A stretch of 27,219 bases of DNA from an uncultured Actinomycetospora sp. (GCA_902805495.1 CADCTH010000372.1:1-27219); one strand, 5' to 3'. Shown: positions 1-8,502, numbered from the stretch's first letter. Made by a program: numbers and translations. Notes: generated by a model not told the origin, from the sequence alone.

Positions 1-954
1 CGGGCCGCGCTCGGCGGGCTCCCGGGCGCCCCGGCCCCCGACCTCCTCACCGGCGCGGACTTCGCCGCGCAGGGCACCCCGGCGTGGTTGACCCCCAACA
101 ACGCCTTCTACCGCATCGACACCGCCCTGCAGGTCCCGCAGCTCACCACGCGCGACTACGCGCTGCGCATCCACGGGCTGGTCGACCGCGAGCTGCGGCT
201 GTCCTACGACGACCTGCGCGCCCGGCGCCTGATCGAGGTGCCGATCACGATGACGTGCGTGTCCAACGAGGTCGGCGGCGCCCTCGTGTCCAACGCCGTC
301 TTCCTCGGCGTGCCGCTCGCCGACCTGCTCGCCGAGGCCGGTGTTCGGCCGGGGGCCCAGCAGATCGCGTCCACCAGCGTCGACGGCTTCACCACCGGCA
401 CCCCCGTCGCCGCGGTGACCGACGGCCGGGCGGCGATGCTCGCCGTCGGCATGAACGGCGAGCCGCTGCCGGTGGAGCACGGCTTCCCGGTGCGCATGGT
501 CGTGCCCGGGCTCTACGGGTTCGTGTCCGGCTGCAAGTGGCTCACCGACATGGAGCTCACCACCTTCGCCGGGTTCACGTCCTACTGGGAGCAGCGGGGG
601 TGGGCCGAGCAGGCCCCGGTGAAGACGCAGTCGCGTGTCGACGTCCCGCGCAGCGGCGCCACCGTCCCCGCCGGGCGGGTGACCGTCGCCGGCGTGGCCT
701 GGGCCCAGCACACCGGGGTCGATCGGGTGGAGGTCCGCGCCGACGACGGCGCCTGGCAGGACGCCGAGCTCGCCCGCGACGTCTCGATCGACACCTGGCG
801 CATGTGGCGCACCACCGTCGACCTCGCCCCGGGAGCGCATCGCCTGCAGGTGCGCGCCACCGACCGCAGCGGCTACACCCAGGTTGCGTCGCGCACCGCG
901 GCCATCCCCGACGGCGCCACCGGCTGGCACTCCGTCGACGTCACCGCGGTGTGA
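1..954 (+). CDS. Molybdopterin-dependent oxidoreductase, sulfite oxidase/YedY-like (5' end outside window)
   Basis: The reading frame is open from base 1, so the N-terminus lies upstream and only the last 317 residues are seen. The first two thirds match the oxidoreductase molybdopterin-binding domain of the sulfite oxidase family. The motif TMTCVSNEVGG carries the Cys (codon 256-258) that in this family binds molybdenum, and RMVVPGLYGFVSGCKWL is the later conserved block. The last ~100 residues (from PRSGATVPAG) look like the Ig-like dimerisation domain that follows in sulfite oxidase-type proteins. Actinobacterial members often carry an N-terminal membrane region; whether this one does cannot be seen. 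Substrate unknown. The gene ends 18 bases from the convergent sortase gene. Confidence 0.9.
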   Translation, partial: RAALGGLPGAPAPDLLTGADFAAQGTPAWLTPNNAFYRIDTALQVPQLTTRDYALRIHGLVDRELRLSYDDLRARRLIEVPITMTCVSNEVGGALVSNAVFLGVPLADLLAEAGVRPGAQQIASTSVDGFTTGTPVAAVTDGRAAMLAVGMNGEPLPVEHGFPVRMVVPGLYGFVSGCKWLTDMELTTFAGFTSYWEQRGWAEQAPVKTQSRVDVPRSGATVPAGRVTVAGVAWAQHTGVDRVEVRADDGAWQDAELARDVSIDTWRMWRTTVDLAPGAHRLQVRATDRSGYTQVASRTAAIPDGATGWHSVDVTAV

Positions 955-972
955 CGAGGCGTCGCGGTCGGC

Positions 973-1504
973 TCAGGACACGAGCCGCGCGAAGACGACG
1001 GTGTTGTCCTCGTAGGAACGCTCCGTCGCGTCGAACGGGCCACCGCAGGTGATGAGGCGGAGCTCGGGGCCGGCGGTGTCGCCGTAGACCTCGAGACGGG
1101 GGAACGCGTCCTTGGGGAACCGCTGGACGGTGTCGACGGCGAAGGTGCGTACGGAACGGTCGGCGAGGGCGACGGTGATCGGCTCGCCCGGGCGCAGGCG
1201 GCCCAGGTCGTAGAACACCGAGGGTCCACCCGTCGCGGAGTCGACGTGGCCGAGGATCACCGAGGGTCCGACGCGGCCGGGCGTGGGGGAGCCGCGGTAC
1301 CAGGCGGCCTGGTCATAGCGCGGCCCCGGCGCGGGCACCTCCAGGGTGCGGTCCGGGTTGAGGCCGACGTCGTTGACCGGGGTGGACATCCCGATCGACG
1401 GGATGGTGAGGGTGACCGGCGCGGAGCCCGACGCGGGCCGCGGCCACCAGCCCGAGGCCGGCGAGGGCCACGGCGACGGCCACCAGCACCCGACGTCGAC
1501 GCAC
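973..1504 (-). CDS. Sortase, class F-like, with an apparent frameshift near its 5' end
   Basis: Sortases are membrane-anchored transpeptidases that cleave a C-terminal sorting signal and attach the protein to the cell wall. The catalytic core is clear: His in ILGHVDS, Cys in LITCGG, and an Arg just after it (ATERSYEDN), with the usual end VVFARLVS. The core frame extends upstream into implausible Trp/Pro-rich sequence. A different frame starts at GTG 1504 after a good ribosome site (GGGAGGAACCAC) and encodes a typical membrane anchor (MRRRRVLVAVAVALAGLG). The two join only if one extra base near 1420-1440 is removed. I therefore place the start at 1504 and treat the gene as frameshifted or mis-sequenced. 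The uninterrupted alternative is an ATG at 1536, which I do not favour. It lies downstream of a likely substrate gene. Confidence 0.82.
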
Positions 1505-1528
1505 GTGGTTCCTCCCGAACGGACGGGA

Positions 1529-1565
1529 CGTCCCACCCCGGGGTGCGAGACCCCGAGGTGGGACG
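1529..1565 (-). terminator. Strong hairpin between surface protein and sortase genes
   Basis: Arms 1529-1544 and 1550-1565 pair over 16 positions with one mismatch around a 5-base loop. It sits 22 bases after the stop of the surface-protein gene and just before the sortase ribosome site. There is no T-rich tract, which is common for actinobacterial terminators. Likely role: termination or partial read-through, giving more substrate than sortase. Confidence 0.7.
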
Positions 1566-1587
1566 GTCGGGCGTACTGCGGACAGAC

Positions 1588-2382
1588 CTAGCGGCGGGCT
1601 GCTCCGCGACGACGGGCCACGAGCAGGGTCCCGCCGGCGGCCAGCAGGGCCAGCGCGCCCCCGGCGATCAGCGCGGTGTCGGGACCGCCGGCGGTGTCGC
1701 CGCCGCCGGTCTCCACGCCGCCCTCGGGCATGTCGGGCATCTGGCCCGGCAGGTTCACCACGATCGTGGCGATGCCGATGGTCAGCCCGCCCCGGATGGC
1801 GTCGGTGGAGAACGCCTGGTTCAGCGCCGTGGCGGCGCCGTCGTTGAGCCGCACCGTGGTGCCGGTCAGGGTGGCGGTGCCGGCGTCGGCGTCGGTCTGG
1901 ATGGGCTCCAGCGTCGAGCCGTCGAGGTCGAACAGGACCGTGGACTCGGCGACGGTCTCGCCGTTGGCGGTGACCTTGCCCATCAGGGTGGCGGGCTTGC
2001 CGGGGTCGATCACGAAGTCGGTGAGTCGGACCTCGGTGTCGCCCTTGGTCAGGCTCAGCCCGCTGCCGTCGTGCTCGATGCGTCCCTGCACGTACGGGTC
2101 GACCGCGCCCGGCGCGTACACGGTGACGTTGCCCCCGGTGATCGGGAACCGGGCGTTGCCGTCGGAGATGGTGGCGTCGCCGACCGTGCCCGGGGTGACC
2201 TCGAGGGACTGCAGCGCGTCGGTGAACCCGGAGTCCAGGGCGACCGAGGTCGACTGGCCGGTCAGGTCAGGGATGGTGGCGATGGGTTCGGCGGCCTGCG
2301 CCGCGCCCGCGCCGAGCCCGGTCAGCGCCAGGGCGGCGACTCCCGAGACCAGAAATCCGGCGATGCTTCGCGGAGTCCTCAT
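1588..2382 (-). CDS. Secreted, probably sortase-anchored surface protein
   Basis: 264 residues. The start at 2382 gives MRTPRSIAGFLVSGVAALAL, a standard Sec signal peptide with probable cleavage after GAAQA, and has GAGAGG upstream. The mature region is acidic and Thr/Gly-rich with no domain I recognise. The C-terminus has the layout of a cell-wall sorting signal: GGVETGGGDTAGG, a hydrophobic segment (ALIAGGALALLAAGGTLLV) and a basic tail (ARRRGAARR). The motif is not a canonical LPxTG or LAxTG; VETG is the closest match. With a sortase gene directly downstream on the same strand, it is most simply that enzyme's substrate. If not cleaved it would be a single-pass membrane protein. Confidence 0.75.
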   Translation of the reverse strand: MRTPRSIAGFLVSGVAALALTGLGAGAAQAAEPIATIPDLTGQSTSVALDSGFTDALQSLEVTPGTVGDATISDGNARFPITGGNVTVYAPGAVDPYVQGRIEHDGSGLSLTKGDTEVRLTDFVIDPGKPATLMGKVTANGETVAESTVLFDLDGSTLEPIQTDADAGTATLTGTTVRLNDGAATALNQAFSTDAIRGGLTIGIATIVVNLPGQMPDMPEGGVETGGGDTAGGPDTALIAGGALALLAAGGTLLVARRRGAARR

Positions 2383-2465
2383 GAGACGGATCCTCTCGGT
2401 GGTGAGAACGGCCCCCGGCTCACCGCCGAACGCCCTATCACCCCTCTTTTCGCTCCTCAGCCATG

Positions 2466-2497
2466 TCCGGTTTGATGCAATCGGAAATCCAACCGGA
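2466..2497. repeat. Inverted repeat in a divergent intergenic region
   Basis: TCCGGTTTGAT (2466-2476) and ATCCAACCGGA (2487-2497) are inverted copies matching at 10 of 11 positions around a 10-base spacer. It lies between the divergent surface-protein and acetyltransferase genes, where an operator would be expected. No regulator can be named. Confidence 0.5.
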
Positions 2498-2601
2498 ACT
2501 TCACGGTCGAGCGGCGCCGCGTCGGCACGGTGCCTCCTGTCCAGCAAGGCACCACGAAACCGGATCGACGCAGACGCTCGCAGGAGGACATCCTGAGCCG
2601 C

Positions 2602-3078
2602 GTGATCCGGCCTGCCCTCTCCACCGATGCCTCCGCCATCGTGTCCCTCGCAGTTGCCGCGCAACTGTTCCCACCCGACGAGGCGGGCATCGTCGAGAAC
2701 CTGATGGTCGACTACTTCGCCCGAGAACGAGGCCAAGGCCATGCCTGCGCCGTCGACCTCGATGACGGGGGCGATGCGCTGGCGGTCGCTTACTGGGAAC
2801 CGGCGAAGGCCACTGACCGGACCTGGTACCTCACCATGATCGGGGTCCGCCACGACCACCACCGGCGGGGCCGCGGCACCTCCCTGCTGCGGCACGTCGA
2901 GCAGCAGTTGCGCACTGACGGGCAACGCCTGCTGCTCGTCGAGACCTCCTCGACGTCGGCCTTCGACCGCGCCAGATCCTTCTACCGGGCGTGCGACTAC
3001 GACGAGGAAGCTCGCGTTCGCGACTTCTATGAACCCGGAGACGACATGATTCTGTTCCGCAAGGCGCTCCAAGCCTGA
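2602..3078 (+). CDS. GNAT-family N-acetyltransferase
   Basis: A compact GNAT-fold protein of about 158 residues, expected to transfer an acetyl group from acetyl-CoA to a small molecule or protein amine; substrate unknown. VIRPALSTDASAI is a typical first strand and helix, HHRRGRGTSLLRHVEQ contains the R-x-x-G-x-G acetyl-CoA pyrophosphate loop, and FYRACDYDEEAR with ILFRKAL are the usual late motifs. The start is uncertain. AGGAGG at 2582-2587 is 5 bases from a CTG (2593) and 14 from the GTG at 2602, which begins exactly where the domain begins. The frame is open to a GTG at 2530, but the extra residues there look non-coding. Confidence 0.85.
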   Translation: MIRPALSTDASAIVSLAVAAQLFPPDEAGIVENLMVDYFARERGQGHACAVDLDDGGDALAVAYWEPAKATDRTWYLTMIGVRHDHHRRGRGTSLLRHVEQQLRTDGQRLLLVETSSTSAFDRARSFYRACDYDEEARVRDFYEPGDDMILFRKALQA

Positions 3079-3113
3079 GGTGTTCCGGTCACTGTCGGAG
3101 TCCGAGCAGGTCC

Positions 3114-4403
3114 TCACCCGCGACCTGGGGAGTCGGACGGGAACGCCGCGCGGTTCTCGTGACTCGGCGTCGTCCGATCGGGCGAGGACGAGACCGGTAG
3201 CGCGGTCAGCATCCGCAGGTTGAGGTTCGGGGCGTAGCGGGGCGTCCCGGCCGGCTCCAGCGCGGGGTGGCGTTCGAGGAGTTCACGCAGGGCGATCCGG
3301 GCCTCGAGTCGGGCCAGCGGGGCGCCGAGGCAGTAGTGCGGGCCCTGGCCCAGCGCGACGTCGCGTCGTTCGGTGCGGTCGAGCACGAGCCGGTCGGGGT
3401 CGGGGAAGTGCTGGGGGTCCCGGTTGGCGGCGGCGAGGACGAGCACGGTGGCGTCGCCGGCCCGGATGGTCCGCCCACCGAGCCGGACGTCCTCGCGGGC
3501 GACGCGGCGGATGAACTGGTTCGGGGTGATCAACCGGAGGAGTTCGTCGATGACCGCCGGCCACTGGTCGGGCTGCTCGCCCAGCAGCGCGCGCAGCTCC
3601 GGCAGGTCGAGCAGCCACAGCACGCCGTTGCCGAGCAAGCTGGTCAGGTTCTCGTGGCCGGCGATGAGCAGCAGGACGATCGTCGCGAACAGCTCTTCGT
3701 GGGTGAGGCGCTCGTCGGCCTCCCCGGCCAGCAAGCGCCCCACCACGTCGTCCGGTGCCGCGTTCCCCCGCTGCGTGAGGACGGTGTCGACGAACGCGCC
3801 CAACGCACTCGATGCGGCGACCGCCCGGCGGTTCTCGTCGTCGGACAGGCTGGAGACGTCGCGGCCCCACGGCAGGAGGAAGTCGTCGCAGGCGGTCTTG
3901 AGCCGGCGGGCATCCCCGTCGAGCAGCGGGACGCCCAGCAGCTCGCCCAGCACGGCGATCGGCAGGGGCTCCGCGAGGTCGGTCACGACGTCGAACCGGG
4001 TGCCGGCGGCGTCGAGCAGCCGGCGGGTGTGGTGCTCGACGACCGGGGCCAGCGCCTCGACGGCGGAGGGCAGGAACGCCTGGCCCACGAGCCGGCGCAG
4101 CCGCGTGTGCTGCGGAGGGTCGGAGAACACCAGGCTGTTGTTGACGAACGTGTAGGCCCCCGCGAGCACCCGGGAGGTCCTGGTGTCGGCCGCCGGACCG
4201 GGCGGGCTCGTGGCGGGCGCGCTCGGGCTGCCGTCGAGCACCCGGGAGGAGAAGCGCTGATCGTGCAGCACCGCGCGGACGTCGGCGAAGCGGGTGAGCA
4301 CCCAGGCGTCGACCTCGTCGCTCCAGTGCACCGGGTCGCGCTCGCGCAGCTCGCCGAACACCGCGTACGGATCGGCCACCGTGGCCTCGCCGAACAGCTC
4401 CAT
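3114..4403 (-). CDS. Cytochrome P450 (bacterial class I type)
   Basis: 429 residues, a normal soluble bacterial P450 length. Seen in order: C-helix SDPPQHTRLRRLVGQAF (about 94-110), I-helix LLLIAGHENLTSLLGNG (about 244-260), the ExxR pair E287/R290 in DELLR, and the heme loop LGQGPHYCLGAPLARLEAR with the thiolate Cys near 358. The heme loop has Leu where Phe is usual. The I-helix has Asn where the conserved Thr of the acid-alcohol pair (AGxE/D-T) normally sits. It needs ferredoxin and a reductase, which are not encoded nearby. It starts 24 bases after the DHA2 exporter, so the two are probably co-transcribed and the pump may export the product or substrate. The last ~28 residues are Ser/Pro-rich and beyond the fold. 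Confidence 0.93.
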   Translation of the reverse strand: MELFGEATVADPYAVFGELRERDPVHWSDEVDAWVLTRFADVRAVLHDQRFSSRVLDGSPSAPATSPPGPAADTRTSRVLAGAYTFVNNSLVFSDPPQHTRLRRLVGQAFLPSAVEALAPVVEHHTRRLLDAAGTRFDVVTDLAEPLPIAVLGELLGVPLLDGDARRLKTACDDFLLPWGRDVSSLSDDENRRAVAASSALGAFVDTVLTQRGNAAPDDVVGRLLAGEADERLTHEELFATIVLLLIAGHENLTSLLGNGVLWLLDLPELRALLGEQPDQWPAVIDELLRLITPNQFIRRVAREDVRLGGRTIRAGDATVLVLAAANRDPQHFPDPDRLVLDRTERRDVALGQGPHYCLGAPLARLEARIALRELLERHPALEPAGTPRYAPNLNLRMLTALPVSSSPDRTTPSHENRAAFPSDSPGRG

Positions 4404-4427
4404 GACGACCCCCTCGTCGATCCGCGG

Positions 4428-5792
4428 TCAACCGACCACGGCGGTGGCGCGTGATCGGCGGGCGGCCCGCAGCTCCGCGAGCGCGGCGACCACGAGGACG
4501 CCCGCGATCCCGCCGCTGGTGATCTGTTGGTCGCCCAGGGCCTCGATCGCGGCGGTGGCCACGACGACGCCGATCCCGCCGACGGCGGTCAGGACCGTCA
4601 GCAGCACCGAGGTGCCCTCCGCCGAGCGCTCCGGGGGCAGGGTGTTCTGCACCGCCAGCTCACCGAGGGAGTGGCCCATGCCGGCGGTGATCCCGCACAG
4701 GGCGAGCGCGAGCGCGTAGATCGGGAGCGGGCCGGCGAACGCCAGCAGCGCCAGCGCGGGCGCGGCGAGCAGCAGCGCGACGGCCATGATGCGGCCCGCG
4801 GGGTGACGGACGCTGAGCCGGCCCGACAGCGGCCCGCACAGCGCCAGCCCCACCGAGGCCACGAAGAACAGCAGGCCCGCGGTGGCCGCGGACAGTCCAC
4901 GCACGTTCTGGAGCTCCAGGGTCGCCGCGAGGATCGACACCACGGTGCCGACGTTGGCCAGCGTCGCGGTGACCACCAGGACCACGTAGGCGCGGTCGCG
5001 CAGCAGCGCCGGGCGCACCAGTGGCTCGGCGACCCGGGTCTCGATCAGCGCGAAGACCCCGAGCAGGACGACCCCGAGTGCCAGTGCGCCCAGGGTCTGG
5101 ACGCTGGTGAAGCCGCGAACCCCGACGTCGTCGATGCCCACGCTGATCAGCGCGAGCCCGGCCACCACCGTGACCACGCCCCACCAGTCCAGCCCGGCGA
5201 CCCGTCGCGGTCCGGAGCCGGACCTCGATTCGGGTAGGCGCATCCCACCCAGCAGGGCCAGGACCGCGATCGGGACGTTGAGCAGGAACACCCATCGCCA
5301 GCTGACCGAGGAGGACAGCACACCCCCGACCACCGGGCCGAGCGCCGTGCCCACGCCGCCGATCCCGATGAGCGCCCCGAGCACGCGTGGTCGTACCTGC
5401 TCGTCGGTGGCGTTGGTGACCAGGGCGAACGCCGTGGGCAGCGCCACCGCCGCGCCCGCGCCCTGCACGACGCGTGCGGCGACGAGCACCGGCACCGACG
5501 AGACGAGGCCGCACACCAGCGACGTCAAGCCGAACACCGCGACGCCCGCGAGCAGCACCGCGCGCCGGCCCACCACGTCCCCGAGCCGTCCCCCGGGGAT
5601 AAGCAGCGCCCCGACCGCGATCATGTAGCCGCTCAGCAGCCACTGCAGATTCGTCGTCGAGGTCCCGAGATCGGCGGCGATCGACGGCAGCGCCAGGCTC
5701 AGCGAGAAGAAGTCCAGCTGGATGCAGAACAGCGCCGCACCGACGGGCAGGAACCGAGCGACGAGTCGAGCTGTACTCACCGTCCCGGCCAT
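4428..5792 (-). CDS. MFS transporter, DHA2 (EmrB/QacA-like) family
   Basis: 454 residues, strongly hydrophobic throughout, predicted integral membrane proton-driven exporter. The N-terminal half carries family motifs: LDFFSLSLALPSIAADL in helix 1, the loop GGRLGDVVGRRAVLL (motif A), ARVVQGAGAAVALPTAFAL, and GPVVGGVLSSSVSWRWVFLL (motif C and the SWRW(V/A)F signature of DHA2). The length fits the 14-helix drug exporters with a short tail. It is the first gene of a two-gene operon with the P450, so export of a P450-modified compound is a reasonable inference. The specific substrate cannot be read from sequence. Confidence 0.92.
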   Translation of the reverse strand: MAGTVSTARLVARFLPVGAALFCIQLDFFSLSLALPSIAADLGTSTTNLQWLLSGYMIAVGALLIPGGRLGDVVGRRAVLLAGVAVFGLTSLVCGLVSSVPVLVAARVVQGAGAAVALPTAFALVTNATDEQVRPRVLGALIGIGGVGTALGPVVGGVLSSSVSWRWVFLLNVPIAVLALLGGMRLPESRSGSGPRRVAGLDWWGVVTVVAGLALISVGIDDVGVRGFTSVQTLGALALGVVLLGVFALIETRVAEPLVRPALLRDRAYVVLVVTATLANVGTVVSILAATLELQNVRGLSAATAGLLFFVASVGLALCGPLSGRLSVRHPAGRIMAVALLLAAPALALLAFAGPLPIYALALALCGITAGMGHSLGELAVQNTLPPERSAEGTSVLLTVLTAVGGIGVVVATAAIEALGDQQITSGGIAGVLVVAALAELRAARRSRATAVVG

Positions 5793-5857
5793 GTGGTCCC
5801 CTCGGACGCAGGAAGCTCGGCGATTGTTGCAGTGTCACGCGGCGAGGAGCAATCACG

Positions 5858-5980
5858 TCAGCGGGCCACGCCGTCGCCCGTCGCGCCGAAGACCCGCACG
5901 TCGACCAGGGCCGGCGTGGAGGGGACGTCTCGGTCATCGGCCCCGCTTCGCGACAGGCCCGCCGGACCGACGACGGCCAC
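5858..5980 (-). pseudogene. Possible remnant of a pectate-lyase-3 / polygalacturonase-type N-terminus
   Basis: A 40-codon frame starting 7 bases after the PhoX stop, with high GC at third positions. It ends VDVRVFGATGDGVAR followed by a stop. Proteins of the pectate-lyase-3 / GH28-like beta-helix group begin with a very similar motif (V-x-V-x-x-FGA-x-GDG-x-x-DDT). The rest of the domain is absent. Either a truncated relic or a short chance match; no function is claimed. Confidence 0.3.
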
Positions 5981-5987
5981 CGCCGCT

Positions 5988-8083
5988 TCACGATCTCGTG
6001 CGGTCCTGCACCAGCGGCCCGCCGTCGGTGCGCCACACCGACACGACGGCGGGGCGGGGCACGCTCGTCCCGCCGTCGGGCCAGCGGGATGCGGGGTTGT
6101 CGGCGGTCGCTTCGTCGGCTTCGCCGGGGTGCTGCACGGCGACGAGCGCGAGCCGCTCCTCGAGGACCGGACCGCAGGTCTCGGCGCCCTTCGGGACCGT
6201 GAGGAACTGCTGCACCCGGCCGCGCTGGGCGCCCTCGAGCGGCACGGCGAACAGCCCGTCGTTGGACCCGAGTTCGTTGCCGTCGGTGGCGACCCAGAGG
6301 TTGCCGACGGTGTCGAAGGCGACGTTGTCCGGGCACGAGATCGGGCTGACCTGGTCCTTCGGGAAGCCCCCGAAGTAGGTGTCGGCGGCGGCAGGGTCGC
6401 CGCAGACGAGCAGCAGCGACCACGCGAACGAGCGCGCGGCCGGGTCGTCGCCGGTCTCGACGAGCTCGAGCACCTGACCGTTGGTGTTCTGCGCGCGCGG
6501 GTTGGCCGCGTCGACGCCGGGCTTGCCGGGGGTCGCGCGCTCGTCGTTGTTGGTCAGGGCGGCGTAGACGCGGCCGGTGGTCGGGTGAGGCTGGACGTCC
6601 TCGGGGCGGTCCATCTTGGTCGCCCCGACGACGTCGGCGGCCAGGCGGGTGTGGACGAGCACCTCGGCGGCGGACAGCCCGGGGACGAAAGACTGCGCGG
6701 TGCCGTCGGCGCGGGACTCCACCAGCGGGAGCCACTCGCCGCCCCCGTCCGCGACCTGACCCGGCGCGGCGGGGGCGTCCCCGGAGAAGCGGGCGACGTA
6801 CAGCGTGCCCTCGTCGAGCAGGCGACGGTTCGAGTCGCGGTCGGCGGCGGCGTCGCCGGCGCGGTGGGTGCGCGACGAGACGAACTTGTACATGTACTCG
6901 AAGCGCTCGTCGTCGCCCATGTAGACCGCGACGGTGCCGGTCGGTCCGACGCGCACGTTGGCGCCCTCGTGCTTCATGCGCCCCAGGGCGGTGTGCTTGA
7001 TCGGTGCACTCGCCGGGTCGAAGGGGTCGAGCTCGACGATCCAGCCGAAGCGGTGGGGTTCATTGGGCTCGCGGAGCAGGTCGAAGCGCGGGTCGACGGT
7101 CTCCCACTTGCGGTCGCTGGCCCCGCCGTCCATCCCGTAGCGGGCGAGCTTCTCCTTCGCCACCGGGTCGGCGACCGCCTCGCCGTTGGCGAAGTACTGG
7201 TCGACGTTCTCCTCTCCGGAGAGCACCGTGTTCCAGGGGGTGGTGCCGCCCGAGCAGTTGTTGAGCGTGCCGAGCACGGTGCGGCCCTCGGGGTCGGCCG
7301 TGGTGCGCACCAGCGGGTGGCCGGCGGCGGGGCCTGCGAGCGTCATCGGCGTGGTGACGGTGACCCGGCGGTTGAGGGGGTCGGCGACAGGGGTCAGCCG
7401 GCCGGAGGCGGGGTCACGCTCCACCACGACGACCGACATGCCGTGGGCGGCCATGCCGATCCCCACGTGCTCGGCGGTCGGGGCGTCGGGGTTGTAGCCC
7501 GGGATCATCTGGGGCTCGGTGGAGTACTCGTGGTTGGCCACCAGCAGCGCGCGACCCGGCTGGCCGGGGAGGTCGATCAACGTCAGGTAGTCGTTGTTGA
7601 ACCCGAACTGTTGCGCCTGGGCGGCCGCGGTCTGGGCACGCGCGTCGAACGCGGGCGCGCCGGGCAGGACCGGGTCGCCCCATCGGATGACGACCTGCTG
7701 GGAGAAGCCCGGCGGGACGACGACCGCGTCCTGGGTGTTCGGGGCCACGGCGGCGAAGCCGAGTGTCGACGGCAGCGGCGGTGCGGAAGCCCCGCCCGTC
7801 GCCCCGCCCGGTGGCACGCCGCCCCCTCCGCACGCGGCCGTGGCCACACCCGCCAGACCGGCCACGAGGCCCGCCTGCAGGACCCGCCGCCGGCTCAGCG
7901 CCGCGCCCGCGACCTCGCGGAAGGTGGGGTGGCTCGTGGGGTTCGGGACGGAGCGGGAGCAGGCGTCGCCGCACTTGTAGCGGCACCCGATCGCGGAGCG
8001 ACCGTGGCCGCGGCGGAGGCCGACGAGGGGCAGGAGGCGGCGCCGCCACGCTGCGGTTCGTCGTGGTGGAGGGCGTCGGGCAC
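5988..8083 (-). CDS. PhoX-family (DUF839) secreted phosphatase, with a likely frameshift near the N-terminus
   Basis: PhoX enzymes are Tat-exported, metal-dependent alkaline phosphatases that release phosphate from organic esters. The N-terminal block CRYKCGDACSRSVPNPTSHP is typical of actinobacterial members. It is followed by a twin-arginine signal (SRRRVLQAGLVAGLAG) and a lipobox-like ATAAC, so the product may be a lipoprotein. Family blocks include NNCSGGTTPWNTVLSGEEN, RMKHEGANVRVG, RPEDVQPHPTTGRVYAALTN and CPDNVAFDTVGNLWVATDG. The frame is open far upstream, but those codons have poor GC at third positions. A second frame with good codon use starts at GTG 8083 behind GGGAG and reads VPDALHHDEPQRGG. 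The frames would join with one base added near the 8036-8047 palindrome. That gives about 698 residues. The first in-frame start of the main frame remains uncertain. Confidence 0.88.
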
Positions 8084-8204
8084 GTGGTCTCCCGGAGGTC
8101 GATCGATCGCGTGACGGCACGGCGACGCTAGGTGCACAGGACGTCACCTCGGGACCTGCTCGGTGAACGGCGGACGAACACACCACCCGGACGCACAGTT
8201 GCCC

Positions 8205-8330
8205 ACGGCGACTCGGGGCCTTCGTACGCTGCGCATCGCTCTTCCTGATCTGCGCGCGCAGGTCGATGACCTCGTGGCCGAGGACGACCGCGTCGTCGCC
8301 CGGCTCACACCGGCGCTCGTCGCGGTCACC
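8205..8330 (+). pseudogene. SnoaL-like / ester cyclase-type fragment
   Basis: The translation LPDLRAQVDDLVAEDDRVV followed by ARLT closely resembles the middle of SnoaL-like polyketide-cyclase-fold proteins (F-P-D-L-R-x-x-V-E-D-L-V-A-E-G-D-R-V). After this the frame becomes unrelated and the expected THTG motif appears only in a shifted frame near 8315. No start or C-terminal half is found, so it is probably a decayed fragment. The rest of 8084-8502 shows nothing convincing beyond the probable PhoX promoter region. Confidence 0.4.
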
Positions 8331-8502
8331 GCAGTCGTCGCGAGAGAACGCCAGAGCGGGCAGTCCCACTGCTCCGCCTTGCGCGTTGGACAGGCCCGCC
8401 GCGGGAGTGAGCTCGATCTTCGCTTGCCCTTTCGTCGACCCCGGAAACGCGGGAAGTATTTGCGCAGATCGGGCGTGACGCCCTCGCCCGAGGGAGCAAA
8501 GA

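Noticed and set aside
5793..8114. A 773-codon plus-strand open frame opposite PhoX.
   Set aside because: Composition is typical antisense shadow of a high-GC gene, with no domain; the minus-strand PhoX is unambiguous.
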